Source of the DNA: Gammaproteobacteria bacterium
GTDB taxonomy: Bacteria; Pseudomonadota; Gammaproteobacteria; Steroidobacterales; Steroidobacteraceae
Direction: 5' to 3'
Assembly: GCA_028870355.1 (NCBI GenBank)
Contig: JAGWPU010000087.1
Coordinates: 1 to 64,000, forward strand
DNA length: 64,000 bases
Under the pieces are notes generated by a model. That model made no database searches. It had not been told where the DNA came from and worked only from the letters and a program-made list of their open reading frames with translations. The number at the start of each line of letters is the position of its first letter. Position 1 is the first letter of the stretch. Below are positions 51,625 to 60,855 of the stretch, piece after piece. A program made the translations under genes and the position numbers.

Positions 51625-54360
51625 ATGACGCCACCCGACCCGCTCCGACCGGACCCCAGGTCCGCCCAACCTCCGCTCGAACCCGGCCGCTCGTCCCTCG
51701 ACGGCGGCCGATCGCGAACGCCGATCACGTGGCGCCGGATCGATCGAATTCGAGCCTGCGGCGTATTCGTCGTGACGCTGTCGACCGCGTTGCTCGTCGC
51801 CCAGGTCTTACCCGGTTTGGGGTGCCGCCCGCTCTGGTTCCTCCCCGCGGGGATTGCCATCGGCTTCATCCTCCGCTGGGGATCGATCCAAGGCCTGCCG
51901 GTACTGGCATCGCAGATGGTTCTGGAGCTGCTGCGGGGCCGAAAGGCAATCCCGGCGCTCTTGGTCGCGGTCGGGCTCCCGGCGGGCGCCGCGCTCATGC
52001 GGTGGCTGCTGGTGCGGATGCGCGTGAATTTCGACTTTTCACGCCGGCGCGATGCACCGTTGTTCATCGTTGCCGGCCTTGGCGCCATGGTCGTACCGGC
52101 CACGATCGGCGCCGTCACGCTCGCGACCTACTACCCCTTCGACCCGGCCGACTCGCTCCGGTGGAGTGCGGTCGACGGGCTGCGGTGGTGGCTCAACGAC
52201 GCCGCCGGTGCACTGGTCTTCGGACCGATCATGCTCGCCTGGGGGACTGGCTTCGAGCGTCGCCTCACCGGACAAGCCCGGATGGTGACCTGGAGTCTCG
52301 CCGCCACCGTGCTGCTCGCTACCGCCACTCTCACCGTATCGGCACCGATCGCGGATTACGTGTTGTTGCACGCATCGATCATGGCGTTGTCGGTGATGCT
52401 GGTCACCGCCACGGCCGCGTTCCTCGGATTCGTGCCGGCGACCGTGATCGTCGCCGCCATCGCCACGGTCGATTCCGTGGCTTACTCGCTTTCGCTCGGG
52501 GCGTTCTCCACCCTCCAGGCTTTCTCGGGGCTCAATTTGCTCTGGGAACTCATTGGCGCGATGGTGACCGCGATGCTGGTCGTGGTGCCACTCCTCGCCG
52601 AGCAAGATCGCGCGCTGGCGGCCTTGCGCAGCAGCGAACAGCGCTTCACCACACTCTTTCGCAGCGCGGCCCTGCCGATTTTCCTGACTCAAGGACCCGA
52701 TCATCGAATCGTGGACATCAATGACGCGGTGACCAGTGGTTACGGCTATACGAGTGCGGAGCTCCTCGGTCGCACGGCCCTCGAAGTCGGGCTCGCGCGC
52801 GACTCCGCGCAGCGGCAGCGAATCCACGAGAAGTTCCTGCGAACGGGCGCTCTCCGGGAGGAGGAACGGACCCTGTACACGAAGCACGGACAGCACCGCA
52901 CGGTACTGGTCAATGCCGCCCACGTACTGCTCGGCGACGTCGAACATGCGCTGACGACGGTCATGGACGTCACCGAACGACGCCGTGTCGAGCAACAATT
53001 GTTCGAGAGTGAGCAGCAATACGTCGCGATCTTTCGCCATGCCGCGGTGCCCGCCACCCTGACCACCGCCCCCGCGTACACGTTTGTCGACGTGAACGAC
53101 GCGTGGACCCGAACGTTCGGCTTTACCCGCGATGAATTGATCGGCAAGACCATCACTCAAGTAGGCATTTCGCGCAACTCGGGCGAGCGAGATGCGCTGA
53201 TCGCCAGGATCGATCGTGATGGGCAGGTCGTCGGACACGAACGGGTGCTTTACACCAAGGACGGCCTGCGACGGACGTTCATCGCGAATATCACCCGGTT
53301 CGAGTTGGGCGGGCGGGGATACGCGATCTCGACCTTGATGGACATCACGGACCGGAAGCAGCTCGAGGCGGCGGTGACTGCCGAGATGAGCCGGACCAGA
53401 GCATTCCTGCTGAATGCGAGCGACGCGGTGCACATTCTCGATGAAGGCGGGCGCATCGTCGAAGTGAGCGCATCCGGTTGCCGATGGCTCGACTACTCAC
53501 GCGACGAACTGCTGGGGCAATGTCCGAGCTTCTGGGAAGCCGACCCGACGCGCCCCGCCATGAGCCACGCCGTCGAACGCGTTCTGCGAGGCTTCCCGGA
53601 GCGCTTCGAGACCACCCACCGGCGCAAGGACGGCTCGACATTCGAGGTCGAGGTGCACGCAAGCGCATTCACGGTCGACGATCGCAAGTACATCTATTGT
53701 TCGATGCGAGATCTGACGGAGATACGGCAACTCGAGCGCGCAATGCTCGACGCGTCGGATCGCGAGCGCAACAGACTGGGGATGGAATTGCACGATGGCT
53801 TGGGGCAGGAACTGACGGGGGTGTCCCTGCTATTTCAATCACTGGTCACTGCGGAGCGAAACGCCGGTCGCGGGGCCGATCCCCGCTTCGCGCAAATCGC
53901 GGATTTGATGAGACAGGTGATCGCGACGTGCCGGACCGTCGCCCATGGCTTGGCGCCGGTCAGCAGTTCCGGAGGTCAGCTGGTGGACGCGCTGCGCGAA
54001 CTCGTGCGCGCGCAGCAGCAAAGCCATTCCGTCGACATTCGCTTTGGTGACGACGTCGATCCCGGACTCGCGATCAGCAATCGGTTTGCGGACGAGCTCT
54101 ACCGGATCGCTCAGGAGGCCCTGACGAATGCGCTGCGACACGCGGGCGCGAGGGAAATTTACATTGGCATCGCGTCACGAGCCACCGGCATCACCCTGAC
54201 GATTGCCGACAACGGGTGCGGGCTGTCGAGCGAGAATCGTCCATGCGGACTCGGATTGCGCAGCATGAGATTCCGGGCGCGATCGATCGGGGCGCAATTG
54301 ACGATCGAGCCACGCCCGGTACGGGGCACCCGCGTGGTCTGCCATGTCCCGAGGCACTGA
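51625..54360 (+). CDS. MASE1-PAS-PAS-PAS histidine kinase (orphan)
   Basis: 911 residues. N-terminal MASE1-type membrane domain with about eight helices (45-320), three PAS domains (about 325-445, 455-575, 585-705), and a HisKA_3 kinase core: DRERNRLGMELHDGLGQELTG with the phosphoacceptor near H723, and an HATPase domain (RIAQEALTNALRHA, NGCGLSSENRPCGLGLRSMR). No response-regulator gene lies next to it, so its partner is elsewhere. MASE1 is thought to sense unknown periplasmic or membrane signals. A 293-bp non-coding stretch precedes it; the DUF4337 gene converges on it, 190 bp away. Confidence 0.9.
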   Translation: MTPPDPLRPDPRSAQPPLEPGRSSLDGGRSRTPITWRRIDRIRACGVFVVTLSTALLVAQVLPGLGCRPLWFLPAGIAIGFILRWGSIQGLPVLASQMVLELLRGRKAIPALLVAVGLPAGAALMRWLLVRMRVNFDFSRRRDAPLFIVAGLGAMVVPATIGAVTLATYYPFDPADSLRWSAVDGLRWWLNDAAGALVFGPIMLAWGTGFERRLTGQARMVTWSLAATVLLATATLTVSAPIADYVLLHASIMALSVMLVTATAAFLGFVPATVIVAAIATVDSVAYSLSLGAFSTLQAFSGLNLLWELIGAMVTAMLVVVPLLAEQDRALAALRSSEQRFTTLFRSAALPIFLTQGPDHRIVDINDAVTSGYGYTSAELLGRTALEVGLARDSAQRQRIHEKFLRTGALREEERTLYTKHGQHRTVLVNAAHVLLGDVEHALTTVMDVTERRRVEQQLFESEQQYVAIFRHAAVPATLTTAPAYTFVDVNDAWTRTFGFTRDELIGKTITQVGISRNSGERDALIARIDRDGQVVGHERVLYTKDGLRRTFIANITRFELGGRGYAISTLMDITDRKQLEAAVTAEMSRTRAFLLNASDAVHILDEGGRIVEVSASGCRWLDYSRDELLGQCPSFWEADPTRPAMSHAVERVLRGFPERFETTHRRKDGSTFEVEVHASAFTVDDRKYIYCSMRDLTEIRQLERAMLDASDRERNRLGMELHDGLGQELTGVSLLFQSLVTAERNAGRGADPRFAQIADLMRQVIATCRTVAHGLAPVSSSGGQLVDALRELVRAQQQSHSVDIRFGDDVDPGLAISNRFADELYRIAQEALTNALRHAGAREIYIGIASRATGITLTIADNGCGLSSENRPCGLGLRSMRFRARSIGAQLTIEPRPVRGTRVVCHVPRH

Positions 54361-54550
54361 CTCCGCAGCCGGCGATGCGACGCCGCCACGCAGTGGCGCC
54401 CCGACGAGCATCCCCTCGCATCCAATTGCGACCGGCTTGTTCGCGCCGACCGTGACCGCGCGCCGAGTTCCCACCCGTCAGCACCGGCGCACTGATCGCG
54501 CCGGTCTCGCCGCGCGCTTCGGGCGCCCGGGCGTCACCACCAGAAGGTCG

Positions 54551-55135
54551 TCAACCCAACGAATGCCAGCCGAGGGCACCGAGCCACAATCCGACGCCGA
54601 CGAAGGCGCTGACGAGTGCGCCGGCGAACAACCAGCGACGGCCGGTCAATGCGGTGATCGAGGCCAGGGAAATCGCGACCTGCAGCGCGATGATGCTGCG
54701 CAGGATCGCGGTGTGAGGTCGACTCAGCGATGCCGAACGGGCGTCAGAGCGCGCCGATGCTGCATCGAGGCGACGCGCCTTCGCGGCCAGTTCCTGTTTC
54801 TGCGCCCGGTACTTGGCGATCCGGGTGTCGAGCTCGGCGCGGCGGCTGGCCGGCGCGAGATCACGCGCAATCTCGGTCAGATGCTGCTTCGTGCTCGCCG
54901 CCTGGTAGTAGTTCCAGTCGTCGGTGGCGTGCGCCTTCTCGAGTACCGCCTCGTTCTTCGCCAGCAGCACCTCTTCCATCAGCAGCGATCCTTCGTAGCT
55001 GACCAGCGCCCCGAGAGCCGCCAGCACGGCGGTGAACAGCGCGATCCACTGGTTCAGGCGCTTCAACCCGGGCGCCGCGGGGTGGTGGAGCATGTCTTCG
55101 TGGGGTGCGTGAGTATGGACGCCTTGTTCGCTCAT
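54551..55135 (-). CDS. DUF4337 membrane protein
   Basis: 194 residues: a His-rich start (HTHAPHEDMLHHP), a helix (WIALFTAVLAALGALVSYEGSLLMEEVLL), a charged helical segment with DWNYYQAASTKQHLTEIARDL, and two C-terminal helices (RSIIALQVAISLASITALTG, WLFAGALVSAFVGVGLWLGALGW). This is the DUF4337 layout; no function is known. ATG 55135 is chosen because earlier in-frame starts lack family similarity. It diverges from the antiporter gene with a 281-bp gap. Confidence 0.8.
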   Translation of the reverse strand: MSEQGVHTHAPHEDMLHHPAAPGLKRLNQWIALFTAVLAALGALVSYEGSLLMEEVLLAKNEAVLEKAHATDDWNYYQAASTKQHLTEIARDLAPASRRAELDTRIAKYRAQKQELAAKARRLDAASARSDARSASLSRPHTAILRSIIALQVAISLASITALTGRRWLFAGALVSAFVGVGLWLGALGWHSLG

Positions 55136-55335
55136 GGAGACTCTCAGTGGATCGAGTCGATGTCCGACTGAGGAAATGGTATGCGGCGTCACCCCCGCTG
55201 TCGATGCATTTGGCCGATCGAGAGCAGCGGACACAGAGCACCGCAGACCAGCGCGATCAACGACACCTCGTGCGCGACCCGCCCATGCGCGCCTGCCGCC
55301 CGGCAATCTCGAGGTAACGCGCTTCGCGTTGGCCC

Positions 55336-55366
55336 TTCGATCAGTCGCTTGTTAGACTGGATCGAA
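55336..55366. promoter_or_regulatory. Bulged 11-bp inverted repeat before the antiporter gene
   Basis: TTCGATC-AGTC and GACT-G-GATCGAA pair perfectly except for one bulged G, around an 8-nt loop. It lies 50 bp before the TTG start of the antiporter gene. It may be an operator or a leader hairpin; the flanking AT-rich bases could hold the promoter. Confidence 0.45.
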
Positions 55367-55416
55367 GCGGATTCCAGTCCTGGCTCGGGACCGCGTCGAC
55401 ACGCAGGAGGGGCCGG

Positions 55417-56604
55417 TTGATTTCCATTGGGATCCTGATCGCCTCGATCTTCCTGCTGACGGCATTTGCGGTCGAGCGCTTCGACCGGCGCTCGGGCGTG
55501 CCATCGGTGATCGTGATGATCGCGATCGGCCTGCTTGCGCAGCCGCTGCTTCGACCGACGAGCCTTGTCGCTGCCGCATTGAAGACGATGGTACCGATCG
55601 CCGGCGCCATTGGTCTCGTGTTGATCGTACTCGAGGGGTCGCTCGACATCGAACTGCGACGCGAGCGCATCAAACTCGTGGCGAAGGCATCGATTCTCGC
55701 CGTTGGGGCCTTCGTTTTGTGCCTGAGTGCGCTCGCCGAAATCACCCACTACGCGCTGCACATGGATGAATTCGATGCAATGGTCCTCGCGACGCCCTTC
55801 GCGGTGATCAGCAGCGCGATTGCGATTCCGGCGAGCCACTTCCTCGAAGACAGCGCTCGAGAATTCATCATCTACGAGAGCTCGGTGTCCGATATCTTCG
55901 GGGTGCTCGTCTTCATCGCGCTCCTGAATTCGGGCGGAACCATCTCCGGATTTCTGACCGGTCTCGCGGGCGGGGGAATTCTCTCGCTGATACTGGCATT
56001 CGTGTGTTCCCTGGCACTCGTTCTGGTGTCGACACGCACCGATGCCCACGTGCGCTATGTTCCCTTGCTCGCGGGCCTCTTCGCGCTCTATGCCGCCGGT
56101 GATCTGTTGCACCTCTCGCCGCTGATCATGGTGCTGCTGTTCGGTTTGATGCTCAACAACAAGCAGGCGTTGGACCGACTACCCGGGCTGCGCGGCGTTT
56201 CGGATAGGATCGCCCCGGCGACGGTTGGCGAATTCAAGGTGCTCGTGCAGGAGCTCACCTTCGCCGTTCGCGGGTTCTTCTTCTTCCTGCTCGGCTATTC
56301 CACCAAATTGGTCAGTTTCACCGAATGGCGCTCGTGGGCCGTGGCCGCGGCCGTCCTGGTCATAGCGTACGGGTTGAGGTACAGCTTGCTGCGGCTGATC
56401 GAGCCGCGATTCACGTCATCCCTAGCTTGGATGGCACCGCGCGGATTGGTGACCGTCGTGCTCTACCTCGACGCCGAACAGAGACTGGCGCTCCCCGCCT
56501 ACCTCAATGCGACCGTGCGCCTCGTGGTGATACTGTCGGCGATGATTCTGGCGCTGTCGCGACGTGCCGAGCCGCGAGGCGTTGCGCGCACTTCGATCTC
56601 CTGA
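55417..56604 (+). CDS. Cation:proton antiporter (CPA family)
   Basis: 395-residue inner-membrane protein with about 12-13 helices, Na+/H+ exchanger domain. The segment IGLVLIVLEGSLDIELRRERIKL and the TM5-like ISSAIAIPASHFLEDSAREFIIYESSVSDIFGVL carry the acidic residues of CPA antiporters; WMAPRGLVTVVLYLDA is the later conserved motif. No cytoplasmic nucleotide-binding (RCK/TrkA) domain. K+ or Na+ cannot be decided. The start is TTG 55417, chosen for AGGAGG 6 bases upstream and fit of the first helix. Confidence 0.87.
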   Translation: MISIGILIASIFLLTAFAVERFDRRSGVPSVIVMIAIGLLAQPLLRPTSLVAAALKTMVPIAGAIGLVLIVLEGSLDIELRRERIKLVAKASILAVGAFVLCLSALAEITHYALHMDEFDAMVLATPFAVISSAIAIPASHFLEDSAREFIIYESSVSDIFGVLVFIALLNSGGTISGFLTGLAGGGILSLILAFVCSLALVLVSTRTDAHVRYVPLLAGLFALYAAGDLLHLSPLIMVLLFGLMLNNKQALDRLPGLRGVSDRIAPATVGEFKVLVQELTFAVRGFFFFLLGYSTKLVSFTEWRSWAVAAAVLVIAYGLRYSLLRLIEPRFTSSLAWMAPRGLVTVVLYLDAEQRLALPAYLNATVRLVVILSAMILALSRRAEPRGVARTSIS

Positions 56605-56762
56605 GCGGGCACTATCTCTCGTCGATCGATGCCTCCGGCGCGTCGCAAGTGTTCATGGTCCGTCAGACCGCGCGATTGCACGGCATGAACGTGTGGGTCT
56701 CCGGGCGTGGGCGGCGACGGCGGCGGCGGGAGACCGATGGACCGACGATCGACGCAATGCGC

Positions 56763-57485
56763 TCACGGCTCCGCGGTGACGAGTGCGTCCAGTCGCCGCG
56801 GATGCAGGCCGCATTCGCGGCTCGACCCCTCCTCCCACCACCAGCGTCCCGAGCGCGGATCGTCGCCGGGTTGGATCGCACGCGTACAGGGGGCACAGCC
56901 GATACTCGGATACCCCGCGTCGTGCAACCGGTGATAGGGCAGCGCGCGTGCGTGAATGTACGCCCAGACATCGGTGTCGCGCCAATCGAGCAGTGGACTG
57001 ACCTTATGGAGACGATGGATGTCGTCCCACTCGATGGATCGCGCGAGCGCCCGGCTCGCCGATTGATCGGTGCGAATCCCCGTGACCCAGGCGCTGAATC
57101 CGGCGACCGCACGACGGAATGGGGCAATTTTCCGGGCTGCACAACAACCCAGTCGCTGCTCGCGCCCGTCCCGGAAACCGTTGATCCCATGTCGTTCGAT
57201 CCAGGACTCGACCGCGGTCGCCTCGGGGGAGTAGATTTTGATTCGGCGCCCGTAGCGGTGCTGCAATCGTTCGATCAACTCATGGCTTTGCGGATAGAGT
57301 CGACCAGTGTCGACCGTGAAGATCTCGATCGACGGCGCCTGCATCCAGATCATGTCGGTGAGGACGATGGATTCGGGTCCCAGGCTGCTTGCGTAGCAGA
57401 CCTTTCCATGGCGCACGACCGCATCGCGCAGTGCGTCCACGCTCCTTGCGGCCAATCCATCGAGTGCTGGGGGTAGTTCGGTCAT
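56763..57485 (-). CDS. cysH: Assimilatory adenylyl-sulfate (APS) reductase
   Basis: 240 residues: PAPS/APS-reductase fold with the ASSLGPESIVLTDM P-loop, the TVDTGRLYP segment and the catalytic SSRECGLH C-terminus (C225). C114-C115 and C197-x2-C200 form the [4Fe-4S] ligand set that marks APS reductases; E. coli-type PAPS reductases lack it, so the substrate is APS and the product sulfite. ATG 57485; the longer reading would add an unrelated tail. The rest of the cys pathway is not in the window. It is flanked by the antiporter and permease genes. Confidence 0.93.
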   Translation of the reverse strand: MTELPPALDGLAARSVDALRDAVVRHGKVCYASSLGPESIVLTDMIWMQAPSIEIFTVDTGRLYPQSHELIERLQHRYGRRIKIYSPEATAVESWIERHGINGFRDGREQRLGCCAARKIAPFRRAVAGFSAWVTGIRTDQSASRALARSIEWDDIHRLHKVSPLLDWRDTDVWAYIHARALPYHRLHDAGYPSIGCAPCTRAIQPGDDPRSGRWWWEEGSSRECGLHPRRLDALVTAEP

Positions 57486-57759
57486 GACATTCCAGGCGGC
57501 GGGACAATCCCGCCGTCGCGACGGAGGACTATAGATGGCCGATTCGTCGATGGAAACGAACATCCGCGCATGTCGATATGCGCGATTGACATGACGCGAT
57601 GCCTCGAGGCACCCGCGGTCACGCGATTGGTCGCGGCTCACGAAGACTCACTCGACCGCTCTGGTGGACCAGGGGATCGCGTTGGTTCAAGGGACGATCG
57701 GTCCGAATCAGTGGCTCCAACGCCGTGCGCATTCTGAGCGTTCTGGAGGACGTTCCGCC

Positions 57760-57828
57760 ATGACTGCCGCATGGCGCACGGGCACAATCCGCTTGTCCAC
57801 GCACGTCATCGCCTCGACGAACGTGTGA
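57760..57828 (+). CDS. 22-codon upstream reading frame coupled to the permease gene
   Basis: ATG 57760 has GGAGGA at 57745-57750 (9-base spacing), the best ribosome site in this leader. The frame (MTAAWRTGTIRLSTHV...) stops at TGA 57826-57828, which overlaps a GTG (57825-57827) that opens the permease frame, a GTGA coupling. It may serve to drive or regulate permease translation. No family is recognisable; a chance frame is possible. Confidence 0.4.
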   Translation: MTAAWRTGTIRLSTHVIASTNV

Positions 57829-59201
57829 TCCTCGAATCGGGCCCGGGGGCTCCTTTGCCCGAATCCAAACCAACGCCACTCGACCCGACGCTTGCGCTCA
57901 AACGCAGCATCACGCTCTACGACGGCATCATGTTCGTCATTTCGCTGATGATCGGCTCGGGAATTTTCCTCAAACCCCAGGCCGTGCTGGTCGACAGTGG
58001 GTCATCCGGCATGGCCTTGCTCATGTGGATCCTCGGGGGCGTCATCACCATGTGCTGTGGCCTGACGATTGCCGAAATTGCCGCGTGCATGCCGAAGTTG
58101 GGTGGCCTATACGCCTACCTGAGCGACTTGTACGGCGCGCCATTCGGCTTCCTGTACGGTTGGGTGGAAGCGATCATTTCCTCTCCGGCATCCTGCGCGG
58201 CCCTTGCGATCGCCGCGTCGACCTTTGCCTCATTTTTCGTCCCGATGAACGATGTGCAGCAGAAGGCACTCGGCGTGCTGATGATCGTGCTGATCGTCGC
58301 GATCAACGCGATCGCCACCAAGGGCGGCGTGTGGCTGCAGAACATTGCGACGATTCTCAAGCTGACTCCGATCTTCGCCATCATCGGCTTCGGACTGGCT
58401 CACGGCACCTTTGGGACGATGAATCCGGCCTCGGTCGGCGCGGCGCCGATGCGGGATGGCGTCGCGTTGCTTGGCGTCCTGTGGGCTTATGACGGCTGGA
58501 TCAACATCACCGCCCTGGGAGCCGAAATCGTCGAGCCGGAAAGGAATCTTCCGCTGGCGATCGTCTTCGGTATCGCAACGGTCATCCTGATCTATGTGCT
58601 GTTCAATCTCGCCGTCTATTGCGTGCTGCCGTTGGACCGAATTGCCGCATCAAGGGCCGTCGGCCGCGACCTTTCAGAGGCGCTGTTCGGTCACTGGGGC
58701 GGCGCATTCATCACCGCCGGCATGCTGGTGTCGGTGTTCGGAGCACTGAATTCGCAATTGATGTCGGGGACGCGGGTCTCGATGGCCGTGGGTCAACGTC
58801 GCGAATTGCCGGGCTGGCGGAGTCTCAGCGCCGTCAATCGCGTTTCGGGGACACCGGTCTACTCGCTGCTCATCCAGGGCGTGATCGCCATCGTGTTCCT
58901 CCTGTTTGGCAGCTTCAACTCGCTGTCCAATCTCGTCATCTTCGTGATTTGGATCTTCTTTACCCTGGGCGTCATGGGAATCTTCGTCTTGCGCCGCCGG
59001 ACGGCGCGCATCGCCGGGCGCTACGCCGTCCCGCTTTACCCGATTGTGCCGCTGGCGGGTATCGCCGGTGGCTGGACCCTGATGATTGCCACTTTCGCCG
59101 AAGCCCCGAAGAACGCGCTGCTGGGCATCGGACTGACGCTGTCAGGACTCCCTTGCTACTACGGCGCGAAACGTCGCCAGAGCGCCGATGTGGGGCGCTA
59201 G
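57825..59201 (+). CDS. APC-family amino-acid permease
   Basis: Inner-membrane amino-acid transporter with 12 helices, 458 residues from GTG 57825. The family core starts at LKRSITLYDGIMFVISLMIGSGIFLKP; the GSGIF loop in helix 1 is the APC substrate site, and LGGLYAYLSDLYGAPFGFLYGW follows in helix 3. WAYDGW in helix 6 and the SGTRVSMAVGQRRELPGW loop suggest the LAT-like exchanger branch. An alternative start, ATG 57771, adds 18 residues without support; GTG 57825 is coupled to the upstream frame. It converges on the amino-acid oxidase gene with a 75-bp gap. Confidence 0.88.
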   Translation: MILESGPGAPLPESKPTPLDPTLALKRSITLYDGIMFVISLMIGSGIFLKPQAVLVDSGSSGMALLMWILGGVITMCCGLTIAEIAACMPKLGGLYAYLSDLYGAPFGFLYGWVEAIISSPASCAALAIAASTFASFFVPMNDVQQKALGVLMIVLIVAINAIATKGGVWLQNIATILKLTPIFAIIGFGLAHGTFGTMNPASVGAAPMRDGVALLGVLWAYDGWINITALGAEIVEPERNLPLAIVFGIATVILIYVLFNLAVYCVLPLDRIAASRAVGRDLSEALFGHWGGAFITAGMLVSVFGALNSQLMSGTRVSMAVGQRRELPGWRSLSAVNRVSGTPVYSLLIQGVIAIVFLLFGSFNSLSNLVIFVIWIFFTLGVMGIFVLRRRTARIAGRYAVPLYPIVPLAGIAGGWTLMIATFAEAPKNALLGIGLTLSGLPCYYGAKRRQSADVGR

Positions 59202-59276
59202 ACCTCGGCTCGCGATCCCCGTCCTCCACGGTACTCGACGAGACGCAAGCGGTAACGTCTTCACGATGGAGGTTCA

Positions 59277-60536
59277 TCAACGACGCCATGACAGTTGCGC
59301 GTAGCGGCGATCCGGCCGAAAGGCTTCGATTGGAACATCGGGCCTGCGACCCTCGACCAAGTCCGCCACGATGCGACCCGAGATGCCGCCGAGCGTCAGG
59401 CCGAGGTGCTGGTGACCGAAAGCATGGATGATGCGATCGGATTCGGGGCTCACGCCAAGCACCGGGAGTGCATCGGGCATCGACGGCCGGTAGCCGAGCC
59501 ACGTTCGGGTGGGTTCCGGCAAAGGGCCGACGAGTTCGCGGCCCCGTCGGGCGAGGTAGGCAAGACGATTCGGGTTCACCGGCGCATCGAGCGCGGCGAT
59601 TTCGACGGTTCCGGCGAGCCTGAGCCCCCTGGCCATCGGCACGGAATAGAAGCCGCCCTCGGACCAGCCAACCGGACGAGTCAGTCTATGAGCTTCGCCT
59701 GCGAACATCAGGTGATAGCCGCGCTCGCAACCCAGTGGCAGGCGTTCGGTACCGGCGCCCGCGATCCGGCGTGAAAAGGCTCCCGCGGCGATCACGACCC
59801 GCCCCGCAGCCAGGGTCTGCGCGTCAGTCGATATCTCAACCCCGTCGCTGTGAACCCGGGTCCTGGAGACCTGTTCGGTCAGCGTCACACCGCCGAGATC
59901 CGTGAATCGCGCATGGAAACGCCGCACCAATGCCTCCGGATCGCGAACATGACGCGCCTTCGGATAGAACACGCCCTTCTCGACCGGCACCGCGAGACCC
60001 GGCTCCAGATTGCGCACCTCCGCAGACATCAGCTCGTCGAAATCGACGCCAAGCTTGCGTTTCAGACCAAGACCGGCGGCCGCGCCTTTGGCACCGGCCG
60101 CCGTTGACCAGATCGACAGTTGCCCCCGCGCGACCACGAGATCCTGAGCACCTGCCTCCTCGATCAGTGGATCGAGACCCCGATCGGCGTGCGCGAGCAA
60201 GGCCGCGAGATTTCCCGCAATTTCGCACGAGGGACGCGTCCTGCAGTTCATCAGGAAGGACGACATCCACCGCGGGTTGCCAAGGGCATGCCGCCAGGAA
60301 ATCGACAGCGAGCTGTTCCGGTCGAATAGAAGGTGTGGAAGGCTTCTCAGTACCGAGGGTTCGGTGACCGGAAGGCAGGCATAGGTTGCCAGCGTACCGG
60401 CGTTGCCGGCACTCGTACCGGAGCCTGGCGGCGCGGGATCGATCAGCACGACCCGGTGACCGCGCATCTGCACCCAGAGAGCGGCGCTCGTCCCGACGAT
60501 TCCCGCACCAACAACCGCGATGTCAAAATCGTTCAA
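59277..60536 (-). CDS. FAD-dependent D-amino acid dehydrogenase-like oxidoreductase
   Basis: 419-residue DAO-superfamily flavoprotein. FAD motif DIAVVGAGIVGTSAALWVQMRGHRVVLID at the N-terminus (GxGxxG), TSAGNAGTLATYACLPVTEP, and the C-terminal ATP-like GHQHLGLTLGGISGRIVADLV (FAD/substrate). The layout is that of DadA-type dehydrogenases: D-amino acid + quinone to 2-oxo acid + ammonia. ATG 60536. It is convergent with the permease gene, so an amino-acid uptake and oxidation pair is possible (inference from neighbourhood only). No DadX racemase is adjacent. Confidence 0.86.
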   Translation of the reverse strand: MNDFDIAVVGAGIVGTSAALWVQMRGHRVVLIDPAPPGSGTSAGNAGTLATYACLPVTEPSVLRSLPHLLFDRNSSLSISWRHALGNPRWMSSFLMNCRTRPSCEIAGNLAALLAHADRGLDPLIEEAGAQDLVVARGQLSIWSTAAGAKGAAAGLGLKRKLGVDFDELMSAEVRNLEPGLAVPVEKGVFYPKARHVRDPEALVRRFHARFTDLGGVTLTEQVSRTRVHSDGVEISTDAQTLAAGRVVIAAGAFSRRIAGAGTERLPLGCERGYHLMFAGEAHRLTRPVGWSEGGFYSVPMARGLRLAGTVEIAALDAPVNPNRLAYLARRGRELVGPLPEPTRTWLGYRPSMPDALPVLGVSPESDRIIHAFGHQHLGLTLGGISGRIVADLVEGRRPDVPIEAFRPDRRYAQLSWRR

Positions 60537-60855
60537 AGACCATCTCCCAAAGGGTCGCGATCACCGGTAGCAGGGTAGATCGCGCAGCCGCATTGCGTCC
60601 ACCAGTCGCATCGCGGGAGGACCACAACGGTTTGGCGCTCGCGATGAACGGAACTTCGGGTGGTGCCTCGCGTTTCCCCACCCTCCGCGCGTTCGTGAGT
60701 TCAATGCGGTCCGGGATGATCCAATCATTCCAGGCTCCGGTGGGCTATGATTCGGGAATCTGCAATCGACGGCTCATTTCGAGGATCGCAAACGGGATCG
60801 AGACACGACGAGCGCCCGTGCTCCTCACCCCACGCATCGCATAAGGCACACCCGC
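60537..60855. other. Intergenic region between divergent genes
   Basis: 319 bp with no convincing gene. It holds the promoters of the divergent oxidoreductase and sulfotransferase genes. The only structure I see is GGGATGAT-CCA-ATCATTCC (60713-60731), an imperfect inverted repeat with a perfect ATGAT/ATCAT core that could be an operator. Confidence 0.5.

Noticed and set aside
54361-54550. Looked for a response regulator or small gene after the MASE1 histidine kinase
   Set aside because: No frame with a ribosome site or family motif; only non-coding sequence seen.
60386-60844. 152-codon plus-strand frame before the sulfotransferase
   Set aside because: Half of it is antisense to the oxidoreductase and the rest has no family signature or ribosome site.
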